Positions 48,152 to 57,730 of a stretch of 64,000 nucleotides of DNA are shown here, in pieces. Every line of letters starts with the position of its first letter. Position 1 is the stretch's first letter. The notes beneath the pieces were generated by a model. The model ran no database searches, was not told where the DNA came from, and worked only from the letters and a program-made list of their open reading frames with translations. The translations under genes were made by a program, and so were the position numbers. This DNA comes from Pseudomonas kermanshahensis (lineage in GTDB: Bacteria; Pseudomonadota; Gammaproteobacteria; Pseudomonadales; Pseudomonadaceae), in assembly GCF_014269205.2 (NCBI RefSeq), contig NZ_JABWRY020000001.1, forward strand, positions 124,001 through 188,000, written 5' to 3'.

Positions 48152-49254
48152 ATGAAGAAGCATAGTTCGAAGCACGATCCCCTGTCTTCCACTGATGTGG
48201 AGCTTTGCACAACCCTCTGCGTAGACCTGGCCAAACAGGTCTTCCAGTTAGCAGGCGAGGATGCTACCGGTCGGGTGATCTACGAAAATCGCATCAAATC
48301 CCGTCAAAATTTCCATGATTTTCTAATCAAGCTGCCAGTGACGGTGACTGTCTTAATGGAGTGCGGTCCTGGTGCGCAAGCCTGGGCCAGACTACTGCAG
48401 GCCAAGGGTAATCCGGTTCGGATCCTGCCTGCGCAACGCGTTGCCGAACACCGCAGCGGCGCGAAGAATGACCGTAACGACGCCCATGCCATTTTGCGTG
48501 CCGGTCGCGATACCAGTATTGCCTCAATCCCGATCAAGAGCACTACAGCACTGGCTATTCAAGCGCTGCACCGTGTCCGGCGCGGCAACATCAAGCGGCA
48601 TACAGCGCTGGGTAATCAGATACGTGGCCTGCTGCTAGAGCATGGCGTCTCCATGCCTCAAGGCGATGCGGCGATCAATTCGCATGTGCCACGGGCTCTT
48701 GAAGATGCCTCTTTACCTCTGCCCGACTTGTTGCGCGAGTTGCTCGATGAGCTGCTGACTGACTGGCTCTCTCTGGGTGAACGCATTGCGACGCTGAGTA
48801 GGCGGCTTGAAGCGACAGCCCAGGAAGATAAGGTCGCACAGCGGTTGATCACCATTCGTGGCGTGGGCCCAATCATTGCCACGGCGATCGTGGCGAAACA
48901 GACCGAGCCTAGCCGCTTCGCCAGTGGCCGAATGTATGCCGCCTTCTTCGGTATCGTGCCCGACCAGCACAGCAGCGGAAACAAATCAGGCTGGGCAGGA
49001 TGAGCAAGCGAGGTGATGGCTACATACGCAGCCTGATGATCCAGGGGGCGCATGCTGTCTTGAGTCAGCTAAGGCCTGATTCCGATCAGCCAGACGATCA
49101 CCGCCTTTTACGCTGGCTATCCCGCCTTGGACGCAAGGAGGCGGCGATCAGACTGGCTAATCGAAATCTGCGCATTATCTGGGCCTTGTTGCAGAGCGAT
49201 CAGGTATATCAGCGCAAACCGAACAGCAACTCGGAGGCTGCTATGAGCCTCTGA
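48152..49254 (+). pseudogene. IS110/IS1111 transposase, frameshifted near 48987
   Basis: From the ATG at 48152 the DEDD catalytic residues are Asp25 (CVDLAK), Glu70 (MECGPG), Asp107 and Asp110 (KNDRNDAH). The second domain holds the Ser motif HSSGNKS. One base appears missing near 48987: the frame reads GWAG and stops at 49003, while the next frame continues LGRMSKRGDGYIRSLMIQGA to 49254. The rest of the protein is intact in both parts, so the loss is recent or a sequencing error. A full protein would be about 368 residues. Confidence 0.88.
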
Positions 49255-49491
49255 TCAACCGAGCAATGCCACCGGGGCGCCGAGCGCTCCAACCCCTGCT
49301 AGTGAACATTGACCCCTGGTAAGACCGTCGCAGACAGATGCCTCTGCTCCTACAGGCCTGATGAATGGCCTCAATGTAAACGGCACGCTGCGAGCTCACC
49401 ACGATGTTGGCCAGAAGCAAAAAGCTTCCTCGAATAGGCCTGATACATAGATGCAACCGGGTTCCTAAGTTCAAAAGCAGCTAGACAGTGT
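49255..49491 (+). ncRNA. Putative bridge RNA of the IS element
   Basis: The region between the transposase stop and the right inverted repeat holds no gene. In IS1111-type elements this end encodes a bridge RNA whose loops pair with target and donor DNA. CTGCTCCTACAGG (49344-49356) is the exact complement of the REP edge CCTGTAGGAGCAG, as a target guide would be. ATACATAG (49443-49450) repeats the sequence at the right terminus (49502-49509), a possible donor guide. Small stems such as AGGCC/GGCCT (49354-49371) and GAAGC/GCTTC (49414-49428) are visible. RNA ends are not defined. Confidence 0.6.
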
Positions 49492-49507
49492 GGGCGAGTC
49501 CATACAT

Positions 49508-49553
49508 AGGAGCAGCCTTGTGCTGCGAAGCGCCGCGCGGGCGGCGCTCGATG
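49508..49553. repeat. REP fragment cut by the IS
   Basis: AGGAGCAGCCTTGTGCTGCG continues into GCGCCGCGCGGGCGGCGCTCGAT, combining the edge seen at 40663 with the hairpin seen at 23400. Its upstream edge lies on the other side of the IS. Confidence 0.78.
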
Positions 49554-49594
49554 TGCGCGCCGCCATCTTCCTTAAGCCAAGCGTCTGAAAGCCA

Positions 49595-50245
49595 TCAAGC
49601 CGTAGCCGCTTCGCGCTCCACCATCGCCTCGCGGTACCGCGCCAACTCTTCAATGGTCAGCACCGGCAAATTGTACTGCCGCGCATACACCGCCACCTGC
49701 TCCCCACGCGCCATGCTGCCGTCGGGGTTCATCAACTCGCACAGCACCGCTGCCGGCCGCAGCCCGGCCAGGCGCGCCAGGTCGACCGAACCTTCGGTAT
49801 GGCCACGGCGGGTCAGCACACCACCATTGCGCGCGCGCAGCGGGAACACATGCCCAGGGCTGACGATATGCCGTTGCTCGGCGGTCGAGCTGAGCGCCGC
49901 AGCGATGGTGGTGACACGGTCTTGCGCCGAAACGCCGGTGGTGATGCCGTCCGCCGCCTCGATGGTGACGGTGAACCCGGTGCCATGGCGCGCCTGGTTG
50001 TTCTGCACCATCGGCGCCAGTTGCAGGGCGTCCACGGTCGCTTCGTCCAGGCACAGGCAAACGATGCCGCTGCAGTCACGAATCATCATGGCCATAGTTT
50101 GCAACGAGATGTTTTCGGCGGCGGCAATGATGTCCGCTTCGTCCTCGCGGTCATCGTCGTCCAGCAGCAGTACGGGGCGCCCGGCCTGAAAAGCGGCGAT
50201 GGCGGCAGAAATGTTGGGGTATTGCTTTTGCAGCATAGGGGACAT
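49595..50245 (-). CDS. ribB: 3,4-dihydroxy-2-butanone 4-phosphate synthase, second copy
   Basis: The 216-residue stand-alone enzyme makes the four-carbon unit of lumazine. DDDDREDEADIIAAAE, GHVFPLRARNGGVLTRRGHTEG by key residues GHVFPL and RRGHTEGSVDLA are intact. The ATG at 50245 follows GAGGAGCG. It is a paralogue of the N-terminal half of RibBA and is the copy placed under an FMN riboswitch in the leader. Confidence 0.94.
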   Translation of the reverse strand: MSPMLQKQYPNISAAIAAFQAGRPVLLLDDDDREDEADIIAAAENISLQTMAMMIRDCSGIVCLCLDEATVDALQLAPMVQNNQARHGTGFTVTIEAADGITTGVSAQDRVTTIAAALSSTAEQRHIVSPGHVFPLRARNGGVLTRRGHTEGSVDLARLAGLRPAAVLCELMNPDGSMARGEQVAVYARQYNLPVLTIEELARYREAMVEREAATA

Positions 50246-50299
50246 GAAACGCTCCTCGTAAATGATCGATGAACGTCTCGGGGCGAACAAAACGCGCGC

Positions 50300-50324
50300 G
50301 CAGGGGCGCCCGAATGGCCCCTGC
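50300..50324 (-). promoter_or_regulatory. Candidate expression platform of the FMN riboswitch
   Basis: An 8-bp stem (GCAGGGGC / GCCCCTGC) with a 9-nt loop lies just after the aptamer; 7 bases on, the RNA has UUUUGUU. It could be a terminator or part of a sequestering fold. The mechanism cannot be settled from sequence. Confidence 0.55.
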
Positions 50325-50330
50325 CTGACG

Positions 50331-50461
50331 CCTTCTTTCATCCGGACTATGACCGTCGGCTCTGGAGTCTCACCAGATCTGCTGACCCCCGGCATGGCCG
50401 GGGCGCTCGCGGGCTCATCTTTCGATTTACCGCCGGTGGGGACTTACACCCCGCCCTGAAG
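50331..50461 (-). promoter_or_regulatory. FMN riboswitch (RFN element)
   Basis: Read on the minus strand, the leader has the RFN conserved blocks: CTTCAGGGCGGGGTGTAA, CCCCACCGGCGGTAA, GAGCCCGCGAGCG, GGTCAGCAGATCTGGTGAGA, CCAGAGCCGACGGTCATAGT and GGATGAAAGAAGG. This aptamer binds FMN. It lies about 85 nt before the ribB start. Confidence 0.97.
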
Positions 50462-50571
50462 ACCCGGCAAGCATACCCCACAGAGCCACCCTGCTGGCAA
50501 CCCGCTCGGCTAAGACCTTAGGCGAGCATCGGCGGTATCATGGCAGGCACGTTCTATTCGGAATCGACAGC

Positions 50572-51767
50572 ATGGACATTCTCCAGGTCGCCGGCGGCAA
50601 GCCGATCAAGTTGTGGACCGACGGCGTGCCGATCGAAGACGAAGCGCGCCAGCAGTTGCTGAACACGGCGAAATTGCCGTTCATCTTCAAGCACCTGGCC
50701 GTGATGCCGGATGTGCACCTGGGCAAGGGCTCGACCATCGGCAGCGTGATCCCCACCGTTGGCGCGATCATCCCCGCCGCCGTAGGCGTGGACATCGGCT
50801 GCGGCATGATCGCCGCGCGGACTTCGCTGCATGCCCGCGACCTGCCCGACAACCTGCACGGTTTGCGCACGGCGATCGAGCAGGCCGTGCCCCATGGCAA
50901 GACCTTCGGCCGCCACGACCAAGGCGCCTGGGACAACGTGCCAGCCAAAGCTGACAAACGCTGGCCACGCGCTTCAAGACCATCACCGACAAGTACCCGC
51001 GGCTGGAGAAAACCAATAACCGGCATCACCTGGGCACCCTGGGCGGCGGCAATCACTTCATCGAGGTTTGCCTGGATGAGGCCGACCGCGTGTGGTTCAT
51101 GTTGCACAGCGGCTCGCGTGGCGTTGGCAATGCCATCGGCAACCTGTTCATCGAATTGGCCCATGCCGACATGCGCCAGCACCTGGCCAACCTGCCGGAC
51201 AAGGACCTGGCGTACTTCGAGGAAGGCAGCCGCCACTTTGCCGACTACGTCGAAGCGGTTGAGTGGGCGCAGGACTTTGCCCGGCATAACCGCGAACTGA
51301 TGATGCTGGCAGTGGTTGCCGCGACCCGCAAGGTGCTTGGCCGGCCGTTCGAGGCCAGCCTGGAGGCGGTGAACTGTCACCACAACTATGTGCAGCGCGA
51401 ACAGCATTTCGGGCGCGAAGTGCTGGTGACGCGCAAGGGCGCGGTGTCGGCGCAGAAAGGGCAGTTGGGCATCATCCCCGGCTCGATGGGGGCAAAGAGT
51501 TTCATCGTGCGCGGGTTGGGCAACGAAGAGGCGTTCTGCTCTTGCAGCCATGGGGCCGGGCGAGTGATGAGCCGAACCCGGGCCAAAAGCCGCTTCACTG
51601 TGGAAGACCAGCGGCGGGCCACTGCGCATGTGGAGTGCCGCAAGGACAAGGCGGTGATCGATGAGATACCGATGGCCTACAAGGACATCGATGCGGTGAT
51701 GCGTGCGCAGCGCGACCTGGTGGAGGTGGTGCACACGCTGCGCCAGGTGGTGTGTGTGAAGGGCTGA
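50572..51767 (+). pseudogene. rtcB: RtcB RNA ligase gene with a single-base frameshift
   Basis: RtcB joins RNA 2',3'-cyclic phosphate and 5'-OH ends. The first part (MDILQVAGGKPIKLW, MPDVHLGKGSTIGS, GVDIGCGM) runs in one frame to about 50957. The rest (FKTITDKYPRLEKTNNRHHL, GGGNHFIEV, HSGSRGVGN, and the guanylated His in SHGAGRVMSR) is in the next frame up to 51767. One missing base near GACAAACGC (50954-50962) explains it; restoring one gives about 398 residues, the normal length. All active-site residues remain, so it is either very recent decay or a sequence error. Confidence 0.9.
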
Positions 51768-51771
51768 CTGG

Positions 51772-51872
51772 GCCGACCTCTTCGCGGGGCAAGCCCGCGC
51801 TCACAGAATCTGCACTGCCCTCAGGACCGGAGGGGTAACCTGTGGGAGCGGGCTTGCCCCGCGAAGAGGCCC
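51772..51872. repeat. REP pair (inverted)
   Basis: Arms 51778-51806 (CTCTTCGCGGGGCAAGCCCG) and 51841-51868 (its complement) pair over about 25 bp between the convergent rtcB and esterase genes. Confidence 0.85.
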
Positions 51873-51880
51873 GCGCAGGT

Positions 51881-52801
<921 letters not shown>

Positions 52802-53749
52802 TCAACGGCTAATGAATACCTGCCTGCCGGTGTGTCGAACCTGCAGCGTGTAGGTCTGTGCCAGCATGGCCAAGGCCAGCGGCAAGTCATCGATGGGGAA
52901 TGTGCCAGACACTCGCAGCTCACCCAGCACGGGGTCGCACTCAAGTTGTTGGTCGGTGTAGCGCATCAACTCATGCGCCCACAGCCGTACTGGCATGTCG
53001 TCGGCCACCAGCAAGCCGTTGCGCCACGCCAGGGTGGTCTCCCGAGCCTCCTCGATGAGCCCCATGCGCTCGCGGCTGAAACGGACTTGCTGGCCAGCAC
53101 GGATGATGTTTTCGCCAGGGGCCACGCTGGCGTGTTCTGGGCGAACCTGTACGGCGCCTTCGTACACCGCTAGCAAGGTTTCATCGGCCAGCTGGCGCAC
53201 GCTGAATCGCGTACCCAACGCGCGCAGTTGGCCTTGCTGGGTCTGTACCATGAGCGGGCGTGGGTCGGCAGCGGTCGCGATGTACACCTCGCCACGGCGC
53301 AGGTGCAGCAAGCGTTGCGCGCTGTTGAAAAGCACGTCCACGGCGCTGTCGCTATTGAGGGTGATCTGTGTGCCGTCGGCGAGCCGTGCGTGTTGGCGTT
53401 CACCCACAGACGTCTGGTAATCGTTGCCAATGCCTGAGCGCCATGCCCACCAGCTGAGCGGTGCGGCACCGATCAGCAGAAGCAGCCCGCGCAGCACAGC
53501 GCGCCTGCCTGTCGGGCGATCCAAGGTCTGCTTGGCCAGCGTTGGAGGCAGGCTGCCCAGGCGTGTTAGCAGGCGCTGTGCCCTTTGCCACGCCCGTTCA
53601 TGCTCAGCACTGGCACGCCGCCAGCGCTCCAATTCGCGCTGTTGCGCTGGTAGCAGCGGCGCTTCCTGCATCAGCATCAGCCAGGAGGCCGCTTGGGCCA
53701 GCACTGGCTGGGGGATGGCATCGTCAAGCGGGGCCGTGCGGTTATTCAT
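52802..53749 (-). CDS. FecR-family anti-sigma/signal-transfer protein
   Basis: The 315-residue protein has a cytoplasmic N-terminal DUF4880 segment (AQAASWLMLMQEAPL), one membrane helix (about residues 91-107) and a periplasmic FecR domain (GERQHARLADGTQITLNSDSA by key residues RLADGTQITLNSDSAV), ending in a secretin/TonB short-N-terminal-like domain. It holds or activates the ECF sigma factor in response to the receptor's signalling domain. Its start overlaps the sigma gene's end by 8 bp. Confidence 0.93.
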   Translation of the reverse strand: MNNRTAPLDDAIPQPVLAQAASWLMLMQEAPLLPAQQRELERWRRASAEHERAWQRAQRLLTRLGSLPPTLAKQTLDRPTGRRAVLRGLLLLIGAAPLSWWAWRSGIGNDYQTSVGERQHARLADGTQITLNSDSAVDVLFNSAQRLLHLRRGEVYIATAADPRPLMVQTQQGQLRALGTRFSVRQLADETLLAVYEGAVQVRPEHASVAPGENIIRAGQQVRFSRERMGLIEEARETTLAWRNGLLVADDMPVRLWAHELMRYTDQQLECDPVLGELRVSGTFPIDDLPLALAMLAQTYTLQVRHTGRQVFISR

Positions 53750-54281
53750 CGGGCATCTGCGTCAGGCAGGCCAGGTAGGCCTCGTGGATGTACTTCTTGA
53801 CCGTCGGCAGCGCGATGTTCAGGGCCACGGCAATGTCTTTCTGCTTCATGCCGTCCAACGTTGCCATCAGAAACGCCTGCCTCACGCGGGGGCGCAGCGT
53901 ATCCAGCAGCGTGTCGATCTCGTGCAGGGTCTCGAGGATCACGCTTTGCAGTTCAGGCGAAGGGTGCTCGGGTTCTGGCAGCAGCAGCAACGCCTCGAGC
54001 CAGGCACGCTCCAGCGACTGCCGGCGCCGCCAGCTGACCAGCACACAATTGGCGATGCGGGTTAGGTAGGCGCGTGGCTGACGGATCGGTTCGACCCGCG
54101 CACCCTCCCGGCTGGTAAGCACCCGCAGGAAAATATCATGCGCCAGGTCATCGGCCACCCCGCGTCCCCACGACCTCAGCCGATAGGCGAGCCAGTTGCG
54201 TAACCAGACGTGATTCTCGATGTACAACGTCTCGACGCTGCACGGCTCGGTACTGTTCGGCGGGGAGAAGGGCGCATTCAT
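53742..54281 (-). CDS. ECF sigma-70 factor, FecI type
   Basis: The 179-residue sigma factor has region 2 (ADDLAHDIFLRVL) and region 4 (QAFLMATLDGMKQKDIAVALNIALPTVKKYIHEA by key residues MKQKDIAVALNIALPTVKKY). The start is MNAPFSPP at 54281. It should transcribe the divergent receptor gene. A Fur-like sequence lies between the two genes. Confidence 0.93.
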   Translation of the reverse strand: MNAPFSPPNSTEPCSVETLYIENHVWLRNWLAYRLRSWGRGVADDLAHDIFLRVLTSREGARVEPIRQPRAYLTRIANCVLVSWRRRQSLERAWLEALLLLPEPEHPSPELQSVILETLHEIDTLLDTLRPRVRQAFLMATLDGMKQKDIAVALNIALPTVKKYIHEAYLACLTQMPDE

Positions 54282-54310
54282 CGTGGGTTGAGTCGGTACA
54301 AGACTGTCGC

Positions 54311-54330
54311 AAATGAAAACCATTATCACT
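54311..54330. promoter_or_regulatory. Candidate Fur box
   Basis: AAATGAAAACCATTATCACT shares the NATNATTATC-type pattern of Fur sites (consensus GATAATGATAATCATTATC) and lies about 30 bp before the sigma-factor start in the divergent region. Iron repression of the module is expected. Confidence 0.65.
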
Positions 54331-54469
54331 AGAATTGCTAAGATCACAAGGCCGAACCGGCAAATTCAGCCGCTGGCCCTGCACGCATATCCTTTTTTCG
54401 ATCTCGTGCGACAGAGGAGGTAACAGCCCGCAGCCAGTGGTGGGCGCACACCCTACGAGCGAGAAAAGC

Positions 54470-57409
54470 ATGCTCCCAGTACGTTGTCCTTCACCTGCTC
54501 CACGCCCTCGACTTTGCCTGTCGCCCATCACCTTCGCCCTGCGTTGCACGATGATCAGTTGCTGTGGCGCCGGCTTGCTGAACAGCAGCCTGGCCCTGGC
54601 CCAGGGCACCGGCACGGCTGCGGTCGCCGCGACCCGCCTGGACGATGCCACGCCGCGTGACTACAACATTGCCAAAGGCCCGCTGGGCGCAGCGCTGGGC
54701 AGTTTCACCAGCCAATCCGGGCTGCTGGTGTCTTATGATCCTGACCTGACCCGCGGGCGCACGGCGCCGGCCCTGAAGGGGCGATACACCGTCAGTGAGG
54801 GCATCCAGCGGTTGCTGGCCAATACCGGGCTGCAGCTGGTGGCGAGTTCGACCGGCAGCTACGTGCTGATGGCGCAGGGCGCTGCAACGCGTGCCGCAGC
54901 AGAGTTATCGCCGACGATGGTCGACGCTGCCGCACAGGGGCCTCAGGCGGATACTTACCGGGCCCCACGCTCATCGGTGCACCTGAGCAGCGAACAGATC
55001 GACCGCTTCGGCCGGGTCTCCGTGGGCGACCTGCTCAACGGTGTGCCGGGTGTGCAAGTCGGTGACACCCGCAACGGCGGCGCCCTGGACGTCAACATTC
55101 GCGGTATCCAGGGGCAGAGCCGGGTAGCGGTGAAGGTCGATGGCTCGGAGCAGGCCCTGGATGTCTATCGCGGTTATGGCGGCACGCAGCAACGCAGCTA
55201 CATCGACTCCGACCTGATCAGCAGCCTGACCGTGAACAAAGGGCCGTCAACCAAATCCGGAGCGATTGGCGGCACGGTGGAAATGCAGACGATCGGCGTG
55301 CAGGACATTCTGGTCGACGGCAACCAGGTTGGCGGGCGTCTCAAGGGCGATCTCTGGGACAACGGCGTAGCCCCCGCCCATCGCAGTTCCAGTTCCAAGG
55401 ATGAAAGCCTGTCGGCGCCTCCGCGCGACAACCGCGGCAGCCTGTTCGGCTCTGAAGCCGAATCGGGCAGCGCCGCGTTTGCCTTTACCACCGAACAGCT
55501 GGATGTGGTGGCGGCCTACGCGCACCGCAACCAAGGCAACTACTTCTCCGGCAAGAAAGGCCAGGACCGCTACCGCCTCTACAACGATTACGGCAGTGAG
55601 CAGCCCAGCGTGGCGATGACCTACAACGCGGGCGAGGAAGTGCTCAACGCCTCATCGAAAACCGACTCGTACCTGCTCAAGGCGACCTGGCGGATAACCG
55701 ACGATCACACCCTGGACCTGGGCTACCGCCGCTACGACGGGCGCACTGCCGAGATCATGCCCTCTGACATCTACCGCTTCGGTACCGCCGGTATTTATCA
55801 GTACCCCTTGGGCGAGGTGAAGATCGATACCTATACCGCACGCTACCACTACTTGCCCGCCGGCAACCCGTGGGTCGACCTGACCAGTAACCTATGGATG
55901 ACCGACGCCAAGACCAGCTCGTTGAGTTCGGCATGGACGGCGCCGGTGTCCCAGTTGTTTCGTTCTGACCGCAGTTGGACACGCCAGGACAACCGCCGTA
56001 TCGGCGGCGACCTGAACAACCTCTCCAGGTTCGAAACGGCCCATGGCGATTTCAAGCTTGACCTGGGCGGTGCGTTCCAGCTGGAAGACCTGCAACCGCA
56101 GAAAAGCGTGCTGATCACCCAGCACGACGTCGATGCCAACCGCACCCTGCGTGATGCTTCGCGGCAGGAATTCAGCTTCAACGGCAAGCTCGAGTACCAG
56201 CCGATCGAGCAATTGACCCTGTGGGGCGGGGGCCGTTACAGCCACTTCCGCACCAAAGACAATACCGTGTTGGCCACCGCCCGCCGTGAGGATCGCGACG
56301 TGCGCTACATCTCGGCGAGTGGCCCCAAGGGCTGGGGCAGCATGACCTGGTTCCCCGACCAGAACGGCCAGTACACCGACGCCACCGACCCCCGGCTGAA
56401 CAACGGCATCGTCTTCGGCAACAGCAACGAGCCGTTCAACGGTGTGCGCTTCAATGACTTCGGCGCGACCAGCGTTCAGGTCAGCCCCGAAAGCATCAGC
56501 AGCGTGGTCACAGGCTACGACCATACCCCGCAGGGCAGCAGCAGCGGTGGCGGCTTTTCGCCGGCATTCGGCATCAATGTCGAGCTGATGCCCGACACGT
56601 ACTTCTATGTCACCTACACCCAAGGCCTGCGCCTGCCGTCACTGTTCGAGACCAGCCAGGGCACCCAGCAAGTCAGCCCCGGCAAAAGCCTCAAGCCCGA
56701 GCGCTCGCAGAGCTGGGAAATCGGCGTCAGCGCCTTGCGCGACAACCTCTTTACCGATCACGACTCAGCCGCGATCAAGCTGGCCTTCTTCGACAACAAG
56801 ATCAAGCACTACATCACCCGCTATTACGACCCGAGCCCTGGCCTGTGGGGCCAGATGAGCTTCAGCAACACCGACAGCTTCAGCACCCGCGGCCTTGAAC
56901 TGCAGTCAAACTACGATACCGGCCGTGTGTTCGCCGACCTCTCGGCCACCTACTACCTCAAGACCGAGACCTGCGACGCGGACTTTGCCGGCAAACTGCG
57001 CGCCACCGCCAACCCGTACCAGAAGACCCAAGACACGCCAAACTGCACACCGGGCAGCTACATGGGCTCCTACACCAACACCCAGAACCCACCACGGTTC
57101 TCCGCCAACCTGACCACTGGCTTGCGTTTCTTCGACGAAGCATTGACGGTAGGCGGGCGCGTGACCTACACCTCCGGGCCTACCAGTACCCTCGACAAGC
57201 CCTGGCAGTCCGGCGCTACCACGCCGCAGATCGAATACCGCTCGGTGGCGCTGTTCGATCTGTTCCTCAAGTACACGCTGCTTGAGAACACCGAGGTGAA
57301 TGTTTCGCTGCAGAACCTGACCGATCGCTATTACCTGGACCCGCTGGCGCAGAGCTTCATGCCGGCTCCTGGGCGGACGGTACGGATGGGGGTGGTGACT
57401 AGGTTTTGA
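54470..57409 (+). CDS. TonB-dependent receptor with N-terminal signalling domain
   Basis: The 979-residue outer-membrane receptor has a secretin/TonB N-terminal (STN) domain (GPLGAALGSFTSQSGLLVSY by key residues, about residues 70-145), a plug (VSVGDLLNGVPGVQVGD, DVNIRGIQGQSRVAVKVDG) and a barrel ending in the terminal Phe (MGVVTRF). Plug and barrel resemble the haem/hemophore (HasR-type) group, while the neighbouring esterase suggests a siderophore. The STN domain signals through the adjacent FecR-like protein to the ECF sigma factor. The start at 54470 is chosen to give a signal region after the leader. Confidence 0.9.
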   Translation: MLPVRCPSPAPRPRLCLSPITFALRCTMISCCGAGLLNSSLALAQGTGTAAVAATRLDDATPRDYNIAKGPLGAALGSFTSQSGLLVSYDPDLTRGRTAPALKGRYTVSEGIQRLLANTGLQLVASSTGSYVLMAQGAATRAAAELSPTMVDAAAQGPQADTYRAPRSSVHLSSEQIDRFGRVSVGDLLNGVPGVQVGDTRNGGALDVNIRGIQGQSRVAVKVDGSEQALDVYRGYGGTQQRSYIDSDLISSLTVNKGPSTKSGAIGGTVEMQTIGVQDILVDGNQVGGRLKGDLWDNGVAPAHRSSSSKDESLSAPPRDNRGSLFGSEAESGSAAFAFTTEQLDVVAAYAHRNQGNYFSGKKGQDRYRLYNDYGSEQPSVAMTYNAGEEVLNASSKTDSYLLKATWRITDDHTLDLGYRRYDGRTAEIMPSDIYRFGTAGIYQYPLGEVKIDTYTARYHYLPAGNPWVDLTSNLWMTDAKTSSLSSAWTAPVSQLFRSDRSWTRQDNRRIGGDLNNLSRFETAHGDFKLDLGGAFQLEDLQPQKSVLITQHDVDANRTLRDASRQEFSFNGKLEYQPIEQLTLWGGGRYSHFRTKDNTVLATARREDRDVRYISASGPKGWGSMTWFPDQNGQYTDATDPRLNNGIVFGNSNEPFNGVRFNDFGATSVQVSPESISSVVTGYDHTPQGSSSGGGFSPAFGINVELMPDTYFYVTYTQGLRLPSLFETSQGTQQVSPGKSLKPERSQSWEIGVSALRDNLFTDHDSAAIKLAFFDNKIKHYITRYYDPSPGLWGQMSFSNTDSFSTRGLELQSNYDTGRVFADLSATYYLKTETCDADFAGKLRATANPYQKTQDTPNCTPGSYMGSYTNTQNPPRFSANLTTGLRFFDEALTVGGRVTYTSGPTSTLDKPWQSGATTPQIEYRSVALFDLFLKYTLLENTEVNVSLQNLTDRYYLDPLAQSFMPAPGRTVRMGVVTRF

Positions 57410-57507
57410 AGGTAGGTGAGGGCGGTGGCACGGTGGGTTTGCCATCGCCTTTGAGTGGTCTTGCTAAACCGGTTTTAGTAGGGGATGGCTTTCAAGCAGG
57501 CATTAAA

Positions 57508-57530
57508 AAGCCGGCTTGTGGCCGGCTTCT
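57508..57530 (+). terminator. Terminator-like hairpin after the receptor gene
   Basis: An 8-bp perfect stem (AAGCCGGC / GCCGGCTT) with loop TTGTG is followed by CTC. The U-tract is weak. The surrounding gap (57410-57730) shows no further gene or known RNA. Confidence 0.65.
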
Positions 57531-57730
57531 CGGGGACGCTTCCGACTAATTTATGGTAAGCCGCAACCGCCTTAACTGTGTGGTCACAAGGACCTGATAG
57601 AGATGGTCAACGCCCGTGTGGGGTGTCGCCGAGCCCTCTGGACCGCGGCTTGCGCCGGTCGGGGCTAAATGTGCCGCGTAGCATACAAGGGCTTGCGCAG
57701 GATGCCCAGCAAAAAATGGCACAGGGTGTT

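Larger units (their letters stand above)
48073..49507 (+). mobile_element. IS110-family insertion sequence, IS1111 subgroup, inserted at a REP edge
   Basis: The element of about 1.44 kb carries a DEDD transposase, a 12-bp subterminal inverted repeat (ATGGACTCGCCC 48077-48088; GGGCGAGTCCAT 49492-49503) and a 3' non-coding tail of about 235 bp. There is no target duplication. Joining the flanks (AAAAAATGTA and GGAGCAGCC) rebuilds TGTAGGAGCAGCC, the edge of REP elements elsewhere in this window, so the IS split a REP. Exact ends are uncertain by 2-5 bp. The transposase is frameshifted. Confidence 0.85.

Noticed and set aside
50246..50395. Extended N-terminus of ribB continuing into the leader
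   Set aside because: The upstream codons overlap the FMN riboswitch and lack a ribosome site; the ATG at 50245 follows GAGGAGCG.
50462..50571. A sigma-54 promoter for rtcB
   Set aside because: TGGCAACCCGCTCGGC lacks the GC-type -12 element (TGC) at the right spacing.
57531..57730. A small RNA gene between the receptor and the S24-like repressor
   Set aside because: I see no defined promoter, structure or conserved RNA family; nothing supports a call beyond the terminator at 57508.
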